Assembly (NCBI RefSeq): GCF_013284055.1
Contig: NZ_CP054143.1
Span: 930,001 to 994,000, forward strand
Length of the DNA stretch: 64,000 nucleotides
Origin: Deefgea piscis
GTDB lineage: Bacteria; Pseudomonadota; Gammaproteobacteria; Burkholderiales; Chitinibacteraceae
Direction: 5' to 3'
Position numbers and translations under genes: made by a program. The notes under the pieces are model-generated. The model had not been told where the DNA came from, made no database searches, and saw only the letters and a program-made list of their open reading frames with translations. Shown piece by piece: positions 19,569 to 28,913 of the stretch. Numbering within the stretch: position 1 is the first letter of the stretch; each line of letters begins with the position of its first letter.

Positions 19569-20300
19569 ATGATCGATAATCTACAGCCTTTATTTAGCCA
19601 TTTATTAGAATTGCGCACCCGCCTAGTTCGTGGCGTACTGGTTTTTTTGCTGGGCTTTATCGTTGCCTTTGCTTTTTCAGCGCAACTTTACGATTTACTC
19701 GTGGCCCCGCTGGCAGCTGTTTTACCCGGCCAAAAATTAGTCACAATTGGTATTGCTTCACCGTTTATGGTGCAAGTTAAAATCGCCGCCTTAGTGGCTT
19801 TTGTCATTACCTTGCCGCACACTTTATTTCAGGCTTGGGCTTTTATTGCACCCGGTCTGTATCAGCATGAAAAAAAACTCATTATTCCTTTAATCATCGC
19901 CTCCAGCCTGTTGTTTCTTCTGGGCATGGCCTTTGCATATTTTCTGGTTTTTGGCGTTGTGTTTAAGTTTATTGTCTCGGTTGTGCCAGCCAGCATGCAA
20001 TGGTTGCCTGACTCTGGCGAATATCTTGATTTTGCCATTGGCATGTTTTTGGCCTTTGGGGTGACTTTTGAAGTGCCGATTGCAGTGATTGTATTGGTCA
20101 AAATGGGCGTAGTCTCCATCGCAAAATTGCGTGAAATCCGCTCTTATGTCATTGTCGGCGCTTTTGTCATTGCTGCCATTGTTACGCCGCCCGATGTCGT
20201 ATCGCAATTGATGCTCGCGATTCCACTGTGTTTGCTCTACGAGCTGGGCGTTTTTATTGCAGCCATGTTATTTCGCCCCAAAGCGGTCGTACCCGTTTGA
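19569..20300 (+). CDS. tatC: Tat translocase subunit TatC
   Basis: Six-helix inner-membrane core of the Tat translocase. The 243-aa protein has the N-terminal SHLLELRTRLVRG motif, the LPHTLFQAWAFIAPGLYQHEKK periplasmic loop and the FGVTFEVPIAVIVLVKMGVV helix typical of TatC. It completes tatABC. Confidence 0.96.
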   Translation: MIDNLQPLFSHLLELRTRLVRGVLVFLLGFIVAFAFSAQLYDLLVAPLAAVLPGQKLVTIGIASPFMVQVKIAALVAFVITLPHTLFQAWAFIAPGLYQHEKKLIIPLIIASSLLFLLGMAFAYFLVFGVVFKFIVSVVPASMQWLPDSGEYLDFAIGMFLAFGVTFEVPIAVIVLVKMGVVSIAKLREIRSYVIVGAFVIAAIVTPPDVVSQLMLAIPLCLLYELGVFIAAMLFRPKAVVPV

Positions 20301-20318
20301 TTTTTCTTTGAGTTCATT

Positions 20319-22103
20319 ATGCCGATTCAACTGCGCCTATTGCAGACCTTGCTCTTTTTGTTTGCCGCCGTGCCGTGTGGGATTCCTTTTCGCTGGAATC
20401 CCAATCCCGTTTTCCCATCTGAGCTAGCCGCCTTTGTTTTATGCGTCTTGATTACGCTCACTTGTGCTTTTATTCCAAGTGATCACAAAGACAAAATCAA
20501 TCCACCCTGGACTAGTCTCTTTTGGCTGGCTTTTGCCAGTTTTATTGGGATACAAGCGGCCATTATTCAGCCGTATTACGCCACCGAAGTGGTTTACCCC
20601 ATCATTTATGCCCTCGGCGCTGGGATGTTGGCGTGGTCTTTATCGCGAGCAATCGCGGTGTATGGGCAAAAAGACATCGTCACCATGTTTGCCTGGGGTT
20701 TACTTGCTGGCGCCATCTTTAATTCTGGCCTCGCAGTGCCACAAATTATGCAATTGGTACAAGAAGGCCCACGACTGATTTTTGGCAACATCGGCCAAAA
20801 AAATATGTATGGGCATTATCTGGCTTGGGGCCTTGCGAGCGCGGCATATTTAGTCACGCAAAAAGACGAACTGCCAAAATGGATGTTTTGGATTGTTGCG
20901 CCGTGGTTGGCGTTGTCATTGGCATTTTGTGGCTCACGTTCGCCATTTTTGTACGCCGTTGCATGGCTACCGGCGGGTTTATTCTTGTGGTGGCGCGGTG
21001 GCGAGATCGTTCGTCAATTTGGTAAAGCACTGAGTATTGCTGCTGTTTTAATCATTGTGATGCAATTTTTAGCGCCGCTAGTGAATGAATTACTGCAAGC
21101 ACTACTCAAAGCCAAAAATGAAGTGCCAACGGGCTTGGATCGCATTGATTCCAATGGCTCACGTCGCTTGGTTGAATGGGAAAAAGCTTGGTTAGCTTTC
21201 TTGCAGCATCCATGGCTTGGGCTGGGCTGGGGCGCTTATGGTGCACAAAGTATTGCGCTGCAAGTCAGACCCGAATTTGCCATCGTCTCAGAGAGTGTTT
21301 TATTTACTCACGCGCATAATTCAGTGCTGAATTTACTCGCTGAAACCGGCATTTTTGGTACTGCGATCATCGTAGTAGGGATCACTTGGGCGTTTGCTAA
21401 TTTATGGCGCAACTGGAATCAACCGGTGGTGGTGTTTGGTGCTGCACTGGCCATCGTGTCGATTTTGCATAGTTTGGTGGAATACCCACTGTGGTATTTC
21501 CACTTCCTAGGCCCCTTTGTTGTCGCCCTACTCTTGTTGCGCAGCGATGGGCCCCAATGCCAAGTTCCGGCGATCGCAGCGCGAATCAGTTGGACCATCT
21601 GGGCAGCGATGGCGCTGACAATTTCGGTGCTCGGCGCACAGCTATATCTCAAGATTTACCCGATTATGGATCCCGCCAAAGACGAAAAAGTGAACGCAGC
21701 GCGAATTCAAACTTTAGAAGGCATGCGCAGCAATCCGTTAATCGACTTTTATGCTGACTTTGGTTTATCCAATTACATCGTCGCCAGCAAGAGCGAAATG
21801 CCTTGGAAGCTCGGCATCTTACGCAATATCAATGCGATTCGCCCTTACCCTGGGCAAATGACCGATCAAGCCGTGATGGAAGCACTCAATGGCAATCAAG
21901 CCCTTGCCCAGCAGCTCATGCGCCAAGCGGCTTTTGCTTATCCAGAAAGCTATGATTATTTTTACGAAACTTTATTTAAATTTGATGAACCGGCAGTGCG
22001 CGCCTTGGTAAAAGAAGTCGATGAAGGACGCGAGTTTTTTAACCGCAACCTCGATTTCAAATTAAAGCGCCCAACCCCGCCTGAGGAAGAAACCGTCAAC
22101 TAA
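20319..22103 (+). CDS. pglL: PglL-type O-oligosaccharyltransferase (Wzy/WaaL superfamily)
   Basis: Polytopic 594-aa inner-membrane protein of the pilin-glycosylation ligase family, which transfers lipid-linked glycans to periplasmic or pilus proteins. It begins with the PglL_A-like segment (AAVPCGIPFRWNPNPVF, then the SELAAF helix), then the Wzy_C domain with GNIGQKNMYGHYL, the large loop (LLFTHAHNSVLNLLAETG) and the VEYPLWYFHFLGPF motif near residue 390. The C-terminal third is a soluble periplasmic tail. Its glycan and targets are unknown. Distinction from an O-antigen ligase is based on the N-terminal domain and the EYPLWY motif. Confidence 0.82.
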   Translation: MPIQLRLLQTLLFLFAAVPCGIPFRWNPNPVFPSELAAFVLCVLITLTCAFIPSDHKDKINPPWTSLFWLAFASFIGIQAAIIQPYYATEVVYPIIYALGAGMLAWSLSRAIAVYGQKDIVTMFAWGLLAGAIFNSGLAVPQIMQLVQEGPRLIFGNIGQKNMYGHYLAWGLASAAYLVTQKDELPKWMFWIVAPWLALSLAFCGSRSPFLYAVAWLPAGLFLWWRGGEIVRQFGKALSIAAVLIIVMQFLAPLVNELLQALLKAKNEVPTGLDRIDSNGSRRLVEWEKAWLAFLQHPWLGLGWGAYGAQSIALQVRPEFAIVSESVLFTHAHNSVLNLLAETGIFGTAIIVVGITWAFANLWRNWNQPVVVFGAALAIVSILHSLVEYPLWYFHFLGPFVVALLLLRSDGPQCQVPAIAARISWTIWAAMALTISVLGAQLYLKIYPIMDPAKDEKVNAARIQTLEGMRSNPLIDFYADFGLSNYIVASKSEMPWKLGILRNINAIRPYPGQMTDQAVMEALNGNQALAQQLMRQAAFAYPESYDYFYETLFKFDEPAVRALVKEVDEGREFFNRNLDFKLKRPTPPEEETVN

Positions 22104-22110
22104 ATACAGA

Positions 22111-22250
22111 GGCAGATCATTTGATCTGCCTTTTTTATAACTATCTGCAGATCATTCAACCGGCCTTTTTTTATAACTATCTGCAGATCATTCAACCGGC
22201 CTTTTTTATAACTATCTGCAGATCAATCGATCTGCATTTTTTAACGGAAC
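22111..22250 (+). repeat. tandem array of four terminator-like hairpin units
   Basis: Four 34-36-bp units start at 22111, 22145, 22181 and 22216. Each has a hairpin arm beginning GCAGATCA and a run of six or seven T; the first three also share an ATAACTAT spacer. Units 1 (GGCAGATCA-TT-TGATCTGCC) and 4 (TGCAGATC-AATC-GATCTGCA) are proper rho-independent terminators. Units 2 and 3 are near identical to each other but have a broken right arm. Weaker fragments continue to about 22330. The array fills much of the 317-bp gap after pglL. Confidence 0.85.
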
Positions 22251-22420
22251 GCAGAGCAACCGATTTGCCTTTTGCGAGCGAACAACACTGCAATCTGTTG
22301 CCTTTTCAGTCTAAGCAGCCAGCCTTGCGCCTTATTTCATCAGCGACTCACATCCTTACGGCATAATTTACTGCAATAGCGCATCGACGCTAAGCCGCAA
22401 CTTAAATAATGGATGAGACA

Positions 22421-23686
22421 ATGTTAATCACCACCTTCGCGCTACTGGCATTTGTTCTGCTACTGGCCTATATCGCCTTACGCGGCGTCTATGAATTTCG
22501 CTTATCGCTTGGCGAAAGCGCTGACGAGCACATGCCGTTATTTGCGCCGCACACCAATACTTCAGCCTCTTTTCACCAACGTCATCCGATTTACGCCATT
22601 GTGTTATTGGTGCTCGGTGCGCGTTTAGCGACTTGGCTATTGGCATGGCTGTTGTTTATCTTTCGAGAAAATCAGGTGGTCGGCTTTTTTGACAGCCTCA
22701 AAACCATTTGGTGGCGCTGGGATGCGGTGCATTATCTAAATATTGCTGCTCACGGCTATGTCACCGACGCGATGCCAGAAAAGCTCAATCTGGTGTTTTA
22801 TCCACTCTACCCAGCCTTGGTCGCGCTGATTGGGCTCACTGGAATACCATTGTTTGCGGCCAGCTTAATCGCCTCATTAGCCGCTTTTTGTGCTGCCTGT
22901 ATCGTGCTCTATCGTTTGGTCGAGCGCGAAACGCAAAATACACAGCTGGCTTGGGATTGCTGCAAAATCTTAGTGATTTTTCCGTTCTCGTTCTTTTTTG
23001 CCATGCCGTATACCGAGAGCTTATTTTTACTGCTCACATTACTGTCATTTTGGTATTTACGCGGCGGGCATTGGCTACTTGCTGGCTTATTTGCTGCGCT
23101 GGCAGGCTTTACCCGCAATCAAGGGATTTTATTGCTGGTTCCATTTGCCGTTGAAATCCTGTTGCGCTGGCGCAATGGTGAGCTCAACCGCCCTTGGCGC
23201 GCGCTGCTAGGGCTTACCTTAGTTCCGTTGGGTTTATTGGCTTACTTAGCGATCAATCACATTGTGGCCGGCAATTGGCTGCAGTTTTTAATCTATCAAC
23301 GGCAAAATTGGTCACAAAGCTTTGGCTTTATGCCCAGTAATGTCGCCAATGCCTTTAGCAACCTCGTACAAGGCGATTTAAACCTAGCGCTGGGCACTTG
23401 GTTGCCTACCGTGCTGTGCTACTTTGCCGCAATTGCCTTGCTGCTCACCAGTGGCCGGCAATTGCCACTGCCGTATTTAGCCTACGCCGCGGTGTATTTA
23501 TGGGTGTCGTATTCGCCAAGCTGGTTACTATCGGGCCCACGCTACTTGATGAGCTTATTTCCACTGGTGATTGCCACCGGCATGTTGATGCAAAAAAATC
23601 GTTATTGGCATCAAGCGATAGAACTACTGATGTTATTCGGCCTAGGGTTTTTCTTGCTGATGTATATCCATTACCAAGTGTATTGA
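22421..23686 (+). CDS. PIG-V-like mannosyltransferase family membrane protein
   Basis: A polytopic protein of about 421 aa. The ATG at 22421 follows GGATGAG; an ATG at 22409 lacks a ribosome site. The first large loop holds WWRWDAVHYLNIAAHGY, the pattern of PIG-V/GT-C mannosyltransferases, which use polyprenyl-linked sugars at the membrane. The middle has MPYTESLFLLLTLLSFW, also typical. Substrate and product are unknown; the neighbouring pglL-type gene makes a role in glycan assembly plausible but unproven. Confidence 0.75.
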   Translation: MLITTFALLAFVLLLAYIALRGVYEFRLSLGESADEHMPLFAPHTNTSASFHQRHPIYAIVLLVLGARLATWLLAWLLFIFRENQVVGFFDSLKTIWWRWDAVHYLNIAAHGYVTDAMPEKLNLVFYPLYPALVALIGLTGIPLFAASLIASLAAFCAACIVLYRLVERETQNTQLAWDCCKILVIFPFSFFFAMPYTESLFLLLTLLSFWYLRGGHWLLAGLFAALAGFTRNQGILLLVPFAVEILLRWRNGELNRPWRALLGLTLVPLGLLAYLAINHIVAGNWLQFLIYQRQNWSQSFGFMPSNVANAFSNLVQGDLNLALGTWLPTVLCYFAAIALLLTSGRQLPLPYLAYAAVYLWVSYSPSWLLSGPRYLMSLFPLVIATGMLMQKNRYWHQAIELLMLFGLGFFLLMYIHYQVY

Positions 23687-23718
23687 GCAGGGCTAGCAAG
23701 CTATACCCTATCAAGACA

Positions 23719-24459
23719 TTAAATCGCCACCGCATCAATAAAAAATTCTCGATTGCCATCACCACCGGCAATCGGGCTGGCGAAATAACTGAGCACGCGA
23801 AATTGGTTTTCCGTCGCGGCGAGGCAAATTTTGGCTTCAACTTGTGGATAAAGGCTGTCATCACGAACGATGCCACCTTTACCCAAGGCCTGTGGGCCTA
23901 ATTCAAATTGCGGTTTTACCAAAAACAATAATCGACCACCCACCGGTAACACTGAGCGCAATGCCGGCAACACCAAGCTCAGCGAGATAAACGATACGTC
24001 CCCCACCACTAAATCCAGCGGCGCATCAAGCGCAGAGGCAATCATGGCTAAATTTAAATGCCGCGCATTGACGCCTTCAAACTGCGTCACTCGCGCATCA
24101 ATCGCCAAGCGCGGGTGTAATTGATCATGCCCTACCTCAATGCCCACCACGCGCCGCGCGCCGGACTGCAATAAGCAATCGGTAAAGCCACCAGTCGAAA
24201 TCCCGACATCCAAGGCCAAACAGCCGCTGACATCCAAGCCTGCTGTGGCTAAAGCGCCCGCCAATTTAAGCCCGCCGCGTGACACATAGCGATCCAACTC
24301 ATCCGGTGTGACACTGATTTGCGCCGCGGGAGACACTTTAGTCGCCACTTTATGAATTCGCTGGCCATCAACCCACACTCGTCCAGCCAAAATCATGGTT
24401 TGCGCCGCAGTGCGCGACGTGGCCAAACCCAATTCAAGCAGCCATAAATCAGCACGCAT
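23719..24459 (-). CDS. TlyA family rRNA (cytidine-2'-O)-methyltransferase
   Basis: The 246-aa protein has an N-terminal S4 RNA-binding domain (residues 1-60, ADLWLLELGLATSRTAAQTMI) and an FtsJ-like SAM methyltransferase domain (ALDVGISTGGFTDCLLQSGA as motif I, then VVGDVSFISLSLVLPAL). TlyA enzymes methylate 16S and 23S rRNA in some bacteria; older annotations call them hemolysin A. The gene is convergent with the mannosyltransferase. Confidence 0.88.
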   Translation of the reverse strand: MRADLWLLELGLATSRTAAQTMILAGRVWVDGQRIHKVATKVSPAAQISVTPDELDRYVSRGGLKLAGALATAGLDVSGCLALDVGISTGGFTDCLLQSGARRVVGIEVGHDQLHPRLAIDARVTQFEGVNARHLNLAMIASALDAPLDLVVGDVSFISLSLVLPALRSVLPVGGRLLFLVKPQFELGPQALGKGGIVRDDSLYPQVEAKICLAATENQFRVLSYFASPIAGGDGNREFFIDAVAI

Positions 24460-24525
24460 ATTGATTCCAAAAAATAGATCCGCAGCGCGCTGATTAACAA
24501 CGCCACAACGGATGCACTACCAATC

Positions 24526-24549
24526 AAAACGCCCTCTAAAAAGAGGGCG
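24526..24549 (-). terminator. rho-independent terminator after the pseudouridine synthase
   Basis: On the minus strand, CGCCCTCT-TTTT-AGAGGGCG is an eight-pair perfect stem followed by four T, about 40 bp after the stop of the gene at 24589-25326. Confidence 0.75.
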
Positions 24550-24588
24550 ATCAGCCAACAAACGCAGCGCCAAACGCTGGCCATCCAA

Positions 24589-25326
24589 TCAAATAAACGA
24601 TTCGTCTGGGCTTAAATAGCGCCATTGGCCGCGCGGTAAATCACCGAGCAAAATCCGCCCAATCCGAATCCGCTGCAAACCGACGACTTCCAGACCAACC
24701 AGCTCGCACATCCGGCGAATCTGGCGTTTTTTACCTTCACGCAAAATAAAGCGCAATTGATCGGTATTTTGCCACCAAACCCGCGCGGGTTTGAGTTTAA
24801 CGCCATCGAGCTCAAGGCCGTGATTGAGTAAACGTAAACCATCGGCTTTTAAATGCCCAGAAACGCGCACTAAATACTCTTTTTCAACTTGAGAGTTTTC
24901 GCCGATCAAGGTTTTAGCCACCACGCCGTCTTGCGTCAACACCAAAAGTCCAACCGAATCAATATCCAAGCGCCCTGCGGGCGCGAGGCCTTGATAATGC
25001 ACCGGCGAAAACGGAATGCCGCTATTGTCGCCAACCCAATGGTTTTCTGGCTTAAATAACACCACCGCTGGCTCGTAGCCGTCTTCGGCTTGGCCAGAAA
25101 CATAACCTACCGGTTTATTAATCAAAATCGTTGCGCGGCCAGCTTGTACTTGGGCGGCAAATTTATGCAGCTCAATCTGCTGGCTCGGTAAAATCTTTGT
25201 CCCGAGCACATCGACCACTTGGCCATCGACCAAGACCCAGCCGCGGGCAATATATTCATCGGCCTCGCGACGCGAGCATAAGCCCAATTCGGCCATGCGT
25301 TTGGATAAGCGTAGGGGTTCTTCCAT
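24589..25326 (-). CDS. 23S rRNA pseudouridine synthase (RluF/RluE-like)
   Basis: A 245-aa protein with an S4 domain (residues 5-50, [21 protein letters not shown]) and an RsuA-family catalytic domain. The active-site aspartate is in [21 protein letters not shown], and the late motif [19 protein letters not shown] is present. The S4-containing architecture resembles RluF. The frame is open upstream to 25362 but residues before the ATG at 25326 are not family-like; no clear ribosome site marks either. The exact target uridine cannot be assigned. Confidence 0.85.
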   Translation of the reverse strand: MEEPLRLSKRMAELGLCSRREADEYIARGWVLVDGQVVDVLGTKILPSQQIELHKFAAQVQAGRATILINKPVGYVSGQAEDGYEPAVVLFKPENHWVGDNSGIPFSPVHYQGLAPAGRLDIDSVGLLVLTQDGVVAKTLIGENSQVEKEYLVRVSGHLKADGLRLLNHGLELDGVKLKPARVWWQNTDQLRFILREGKKRQIRRMCELVGLEVVGLQRIRIGRILLGDLPRGQWRYLSPDESFI

Positions 25327-25417
25327 AATTTTTTCTGCTAATAAAGGCCGACAATGCAACATTTTACTGTTTTAATCGTCTAGGCATAAGACCTATTCAT
25401 CACATCGAGACAAAAGC

Positions 25418-25801
25418 ATGGAATATTATCTAGGCATTAAGCACTTGCACCTGACTTTAATTGGCCTTTCTGGCCTGCTGTTCTTATTACGCGGCGTTTT
25501 AATGCTCAAGCAATCGGCAATGTTGCAACACCCCGTGTTACGCATCAGTCCGCATATTATTGACACTGGGCTGCTGATTGCCGGTTTTAGTTTGGCGCTG
25601 ATGGCCGGCATGAAACCCGGCGCGCACCTATGGTTGATGGCCAAGCTGATTGCTTTGGCGCTGTATATTATTTTGGGAACCATTGCGATTAAACGCGGTA
25701 AAACCTACCGCACCCGCGTCATCGCCTTTATCGCCGCAATCGCGGTGTTTGTGTATATGATCTTCGTGGCGATCAGCAAAAACCCGATGATTTGGGCTTA
25801 A
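25418..25801 (+). CDS. SirB2 family membrane protein
   Basis: A 127-aa protein with four hydrophobic helices, matching SirB2 (IKHLHLTLIGLSGLLFLLRG, then PHIIDTGLLIAGFSLALMAG and KLIALALYIILG). Function of SirB2 is not established. Single gene, divergent from the pseudouridine synthase. Confidence 0.82.
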   Translation: MEYYLGIKHLHLTLIGLSGLLFLLRGVLMLKQSAMLQHPVLRISPHIIDTGLLIAGFSLALMAGMKPGAHLWLMAKLIALALYIILGTIAIKRGKTYRTRVIAFIAAIAVFVYMIFVAISKNPMIWA

Positions 25802-25861
25802 GTCGAAACGATACCCTGATTTGGGTAGCAGCCAGCGCTGCGACCCAAATCGCTCAATGAC

Positions 25862-26977
25862 TTAAATCAGCGGCGTTGCTGCCGCAGCGTCGCCTGATTC
25901 GCTCAACCAATGCCCCGACTTACCACCGATTTTTTCCAGCAAGCGAATATCGTTCATCACCATGCCTTTATCCACCGCTTTACACATATCGTAAATCGTT
26001 AGCAGGCCAACGTTAACGGCGGTTAAGGCTTCCATTTCGATGCCGGTTTTGCCGTAGGTTTCGCAAGTGACGATGCAGCGCACCGTCGATTTTTGTCGAT
26101 CAATATTAAAATCAACACTCACTTTAGTCAGCGGTAAAGGATGGCATAACGGGATTAAATCGCTGGTTTTTTTCGCCGCCATAATCGCCGCAATTCGCGC
26201 CACACCCAGCACATCGCCTTTTTTATTCGTGCCGTCTTCGATAATACGCAAGGTATCGGGCAACATCCGAATCTCGCCTTGCGCCGTGGCAATGCGATGC
26301 GTTTCGGCTTTTTTGCCCACGTCGACCATATGCGCGTCGCCCGCGCTATTAAAATGCGTTAAACCACCGGCCACTGGGATAGCTTCAACGCCAGACAAGC
26401 GCGCGGCCAATCCGGCTAAATCGTCGGGGGTATTTAAATTTGGGAAACTGCCTTCTGCAAAAGTTAAACTCACTGCCTGAATACTCTCTAACCAATCCAA
26501 CATCTTTAAGCGATTACTTGATAAATGCTCAACTAAAGACGCAAGCACGCCTTTGCGTAGCAAACAAATCGTCGGGTGAATGCGGCCATCGGCGGTTTTG
26601 GCGACCACAGCTAGTGCGCCCGAGCGCTCCATTTCTGCGCGTAATTTAAGCAATAAATCCGACGGTAAAAACGGCAAATCACAAGGAACGACCAGCATCA
26701 TCTCGGCTGGGGATGCCAAAAATGCCGAATGAATCCCAGCCAAAGGCCCGGGATGGCTTGGATAAACATCGCGCAGCACCGCATAACCGTAACGCGCATA
26801 ATCTGGCAAATTGCGATTTGCAGAGATCAACACATGATCTACCGATACCGATTGACGCTGTAAACCCTCTAAGCACCATTCGATCAAAGGGCGGCCCGAT
26901 AGCTCAACCAAGCCTTTATCGCGCCCGTCCATTCTACGCCCTTCACCACCGGCCAAGATTACCGCATCAACCATCAT
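25862..26977 (-). CDS. MobA-MoaC fusion: Moco guanylyltransferase plus cyclic pyranopterin monophosphate synthase
   Basis: One 371-aa reading frame holds two molybdenum-cofactor enzymes. Residues 1-195 are MobA ([16 protein letters not shown] nucleotide loop, [19 protein letters not shown]), which attaches GMP to Moco to make MGD. After a short linker (VEAIPVAGG) residues 206 to about 355 are MoaC ([54 protein letters not shown]), which makes cPMP. No stop or frameshift separates them. The start is the double ATG at 26977 behind GGAAGGG, two bases after the moaE stop. These act at opposite ends of the pathway. An internal GTG at the linker could allow separate MoaC, but has no good ribosome site. 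Confidence 0.9.
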   Translation of the reverse strand: MMVDAVILAGGEGRRMDGRDKGLVELSGRPLIEWCLEGLQRQSVSVDHVLISANRNLPDYARYGYAVLRDVYPSHPGPLAGIHSAFLASPAEMMLVVPCDLPFLPSDLLLKLRAEMERSGALAVVAKTADGRIHPTICLLRKGVLASLVEHLSSNRLKMLDWLESIQAVSLTFAEGSFPNLNTPDDLAGLAARLSGVEAIPVAGGLTHFNSAGDAHMVDVGKKAETHRIATAQGEIRMLPDTLRIIEDGTNKKGDVLGVARIAAIMAAKKTSDLIPLCHPLPLTKVSVDFNIDRQKSTVRCIVTCETYGKTGIEMEALTAVNVGLLTIYDMCKAVDKGMVMNDIRLLEKIGGKSGHWLSESGDAAAATPLI

Positions 26978-26979
26978 TA

Positions 26980-27444
26980 TTACCCTTCCCAACGTTGCTT
27001 TGCCGTGCTGTCGGACTCGCGAGCATCAACCCAAATACTGTGGTTGGCAGTCACTTCTTTCTTCCAAAACGGCGCCTCAGTTTTTAAGTAATCCATGATA
27101 TACGCATTTGCCATATAGGCAGAATCCCGATGTGCGCTGGCCGTTAAAACCAACACAATTTGCTCAGCGGGTTGCATCGGCCCCACACGATGAATCACCG
27201 TCACCGCGCCTAAGTCCCAACGGGCACGAGCCTTGAGCACAATGGCATGCAGCGCTTTTTCAGTCATTTTGGGGTAATGCTCTAGCTCTAAAGCAATCAA
27301 TTCTGGCTGTGGATTCAGATCACGCACGCGGCCAACAAACATCACCACCGCCCCCACCGTAGCATCACCGGCAAGACGAGCGTACTCGGCGGCCACATCA
27401 AAATCCTGCGTTTGCACGCGTATCACATCTTGCATCTGCGTCAT
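26980..27444 (-). CDS. moaE: molybdopterin synthase catalytic subunit MoaE
   Basis: Large subunit of MPT synthase, which inserts dithiolene sulfur into cPMP. The 154-aa protein shows [14 protein letters not shown], the [15 protein letters not shown] motif and the [35 protein letters not shown]-terminal block with the catalytic lysines. It lies one base after moaD and two bases before the mobA-moaC fusion. Confidence 0.95.
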   Translation of the reverse strand: MTQMQDVIRVQTQDFDVAAEYARLAGDATVGAVVMFVGRVRDLNPQPELIALELEHYPKMTEKALHAIVLKARARWDLGAVTVIHRVGPMQPAEQIVLVLTASAHRDSAYMANAYIMDYLKTEAPFWKKEVTANHSIWVDARESDSTAKQRWEG

Positions 27445-27445
27445 A

Positions 27446-27697
27446 TCAGCCCCCCGTCACTGGCGGAAAAATCGCCACCTCAGCACCATCGCTAATCGCA
27501 TCGCTCAATTGCGCCATTTCTTGATTAATTGCCACGCGAAACACTTTGCCAGTCGCCAATTCGTCGTGCCAAACACCGCCGCGCGCCGCCAATAGCGCGA
27601 TTAAATCGGCCACCGTGGCGGGCGTACTGGGTAGCACTTCTTCAGCGAGCCCAAAAACTTCTTTTAAACGAGCAAAATAAACCAAATTAATCATCAT
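27446..27697 (-). CDS. moaD: molybdopterin synthase sulfur carrier subunit MoaD
   Basis: Ubiquitin-like sulfur carrier of 83 aa. It ends in Gly-Gly (FPPVTGG), the tail that becomes a thiocarboxylate. The N-terminal YFARLKEVFGLAEE pattern is typical. Immediately upstream of moaE. Confidence 0.94.
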   Translation of the reverse strand: MMINLVYFARLKEVFGLAEEVLPSTPATVADLIALLAARGGVWHDELATGKVFRVAINQEMAQLSDAISDGAEVAIFPPVTGG

Positions 27698-27705
27698 TGA
27701 ACCCC

Positions 27706-28896
27706 TTAAACCAAGGCCGACAACGGCAAGTAATTCACCGTATCACCGGCGATAATCGTTTGTCCTGCCGCCAAATCCACCAAACCATCGCCCCATACCA
27801 TCGACGTCAACACGCCCGATCCTTGCCGTGGGAATAGCTCGATTTGGCCGGCTGCATTTAAACGCACTCGCAAGAACTCGCGGCGATCTCCGGCTTTTTT
27901 CCAATCAAATGCCGCGATCAGCGGCAAACTCACCGGATCAAGCGCCGTTACGCCTTGGCGCGCTAATAAGAACGGACGCACCAGCATTAAAAATGTCACC
28001 ATGCTCGACACTGGATTACCCGGCAAACCAATAAAATCAGCCTCACCAATTCGGCCATGGGCAAATGGCTTGCCCGGCTTCATAGCAATTTTCCATAGAT
28101 CGAGCGACCCTAGGTATTCAACTGCAGCCTTTACATGATCTTCTTCACCGACCGATACCCCACCAGAGGTGATGACCACATCGTTTTGCTCAGCAGCCAT
28201 CGTGAGTAATTCAATCGTCGCTGCTCTATCGTCGGCCACAATGCCAAAATCAGTCACCGCGCAGCCCAAGGTTTGTAGCAAAGTATGTAACGCATAGCGG
28301 TTGGAGTTATAAATCTGCCCCGCCGCCAGCGGCTTACCCGGCTCAACCAGCTCGTCGCCAGTACTCAAAAGCGCCACTTTGAGTGGCGGCACCACCGGCA
28401 AAGTCGGGCAACCGATCGACGCCACCAAGCCGATCTCTGCCGCGCCCAAACGCGTTCCGGCAGTTAACACCACCGATTGCGCGGCAATATCCTCACCGGC
28501 GCGGCGAATATTCGCGCCATTTTTGAGTAGCATCGTCACCGTGACTCGGCCATCGTTCACCGTGCAAACCTCTTGCATCGCCACCGCATTAGCGCCAGCC
28601 GGAATCGGTGCTCCGGTAAAAATCCGGGCCGCCTCACCGACCGCGAGTGCCTGCCCTACTTCACCCGCTGCAATGCGCTGGCTCAGCAAAAAATCGGCTG
28701 GCGGGGAGTTAAAATCGGCGATATTAAGCGCATATCCATCCATCGCGCTGTTATCAAAACCGGGCACCGCCAACGGCGAAATCACGTCGTGCGCCAAAAC
28801 TCGGCCATTGGCCGCTAATAAATCCAAATGTTCAAACTCGCGCACTCGGCGCGCTGCGGCCAGTAAGTTCGCCAAGGCAGTCGCAAAATCCAGCAT
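27706..28896 (-). CDS. moeA: molybdopterin molybdotransferase MoeA
   Basis: Inserts molybdate into adenylylated molybdopterin. The 396-aa protein has all family blocks: PGFDNSAMDGYAL near the N-terminus, GAPIPAGANAVAMQE, STGDELVEPGKPLAAGQIYNSN, the TSGGVSVGEEDHVK loop and FIGLPGNPVSSMVTF. Eight bases before moaD, in the same operon. Confidence 0.95.
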   Translation of the reverse strand: MLDFATALANLLAAARRVREFEHLDLLAANGRVLAHDVISPLAVPGFDNSAMDGYALNIADFNSPPADFLLSQRIAAGEVGQALAVGEAARIFTGAPIPAGANAVAMQEVCTVNDGRVTVTMLLKNGANIRRAGEDIAAQSVVLTAGTRLGAAEIGLVASIGCPTLPVVPPLKVALLSTGDELVEPGKPLAAGQIYNSNRYALHTLLQTLGCAVTDFGIVADDRAATIELLTMAAEQNDVVITSGGVSVGEEDHVKAAVEYLGSLDLWKIAMKPGKPFAHGRIGEADFIGLPGNPVSSMVTFLMLVRPFLLARQGVTALDPVSLPLIAAFDWKKAGDRREFLRVRLNAAGQIELFPRQGSGVLTSMVWGDGLVDLAAGQTIIAGDTVNYLPLSALV

Positions 28897-28913
28897 AAAA
28901 ACTCCAATCAGTA

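Noticed and set aside
22111..22250. CRISPR-like direct repeats
   Set aside because: Units are contiguous without unique spacers and there are no cas genes; the units are terminator hairpins.
22121..22366. 81-aa ORF with repeated FYNYLQIIQPAF peptide
   Set aside because: It is simply the translation of the tandem terminator-like repeat.
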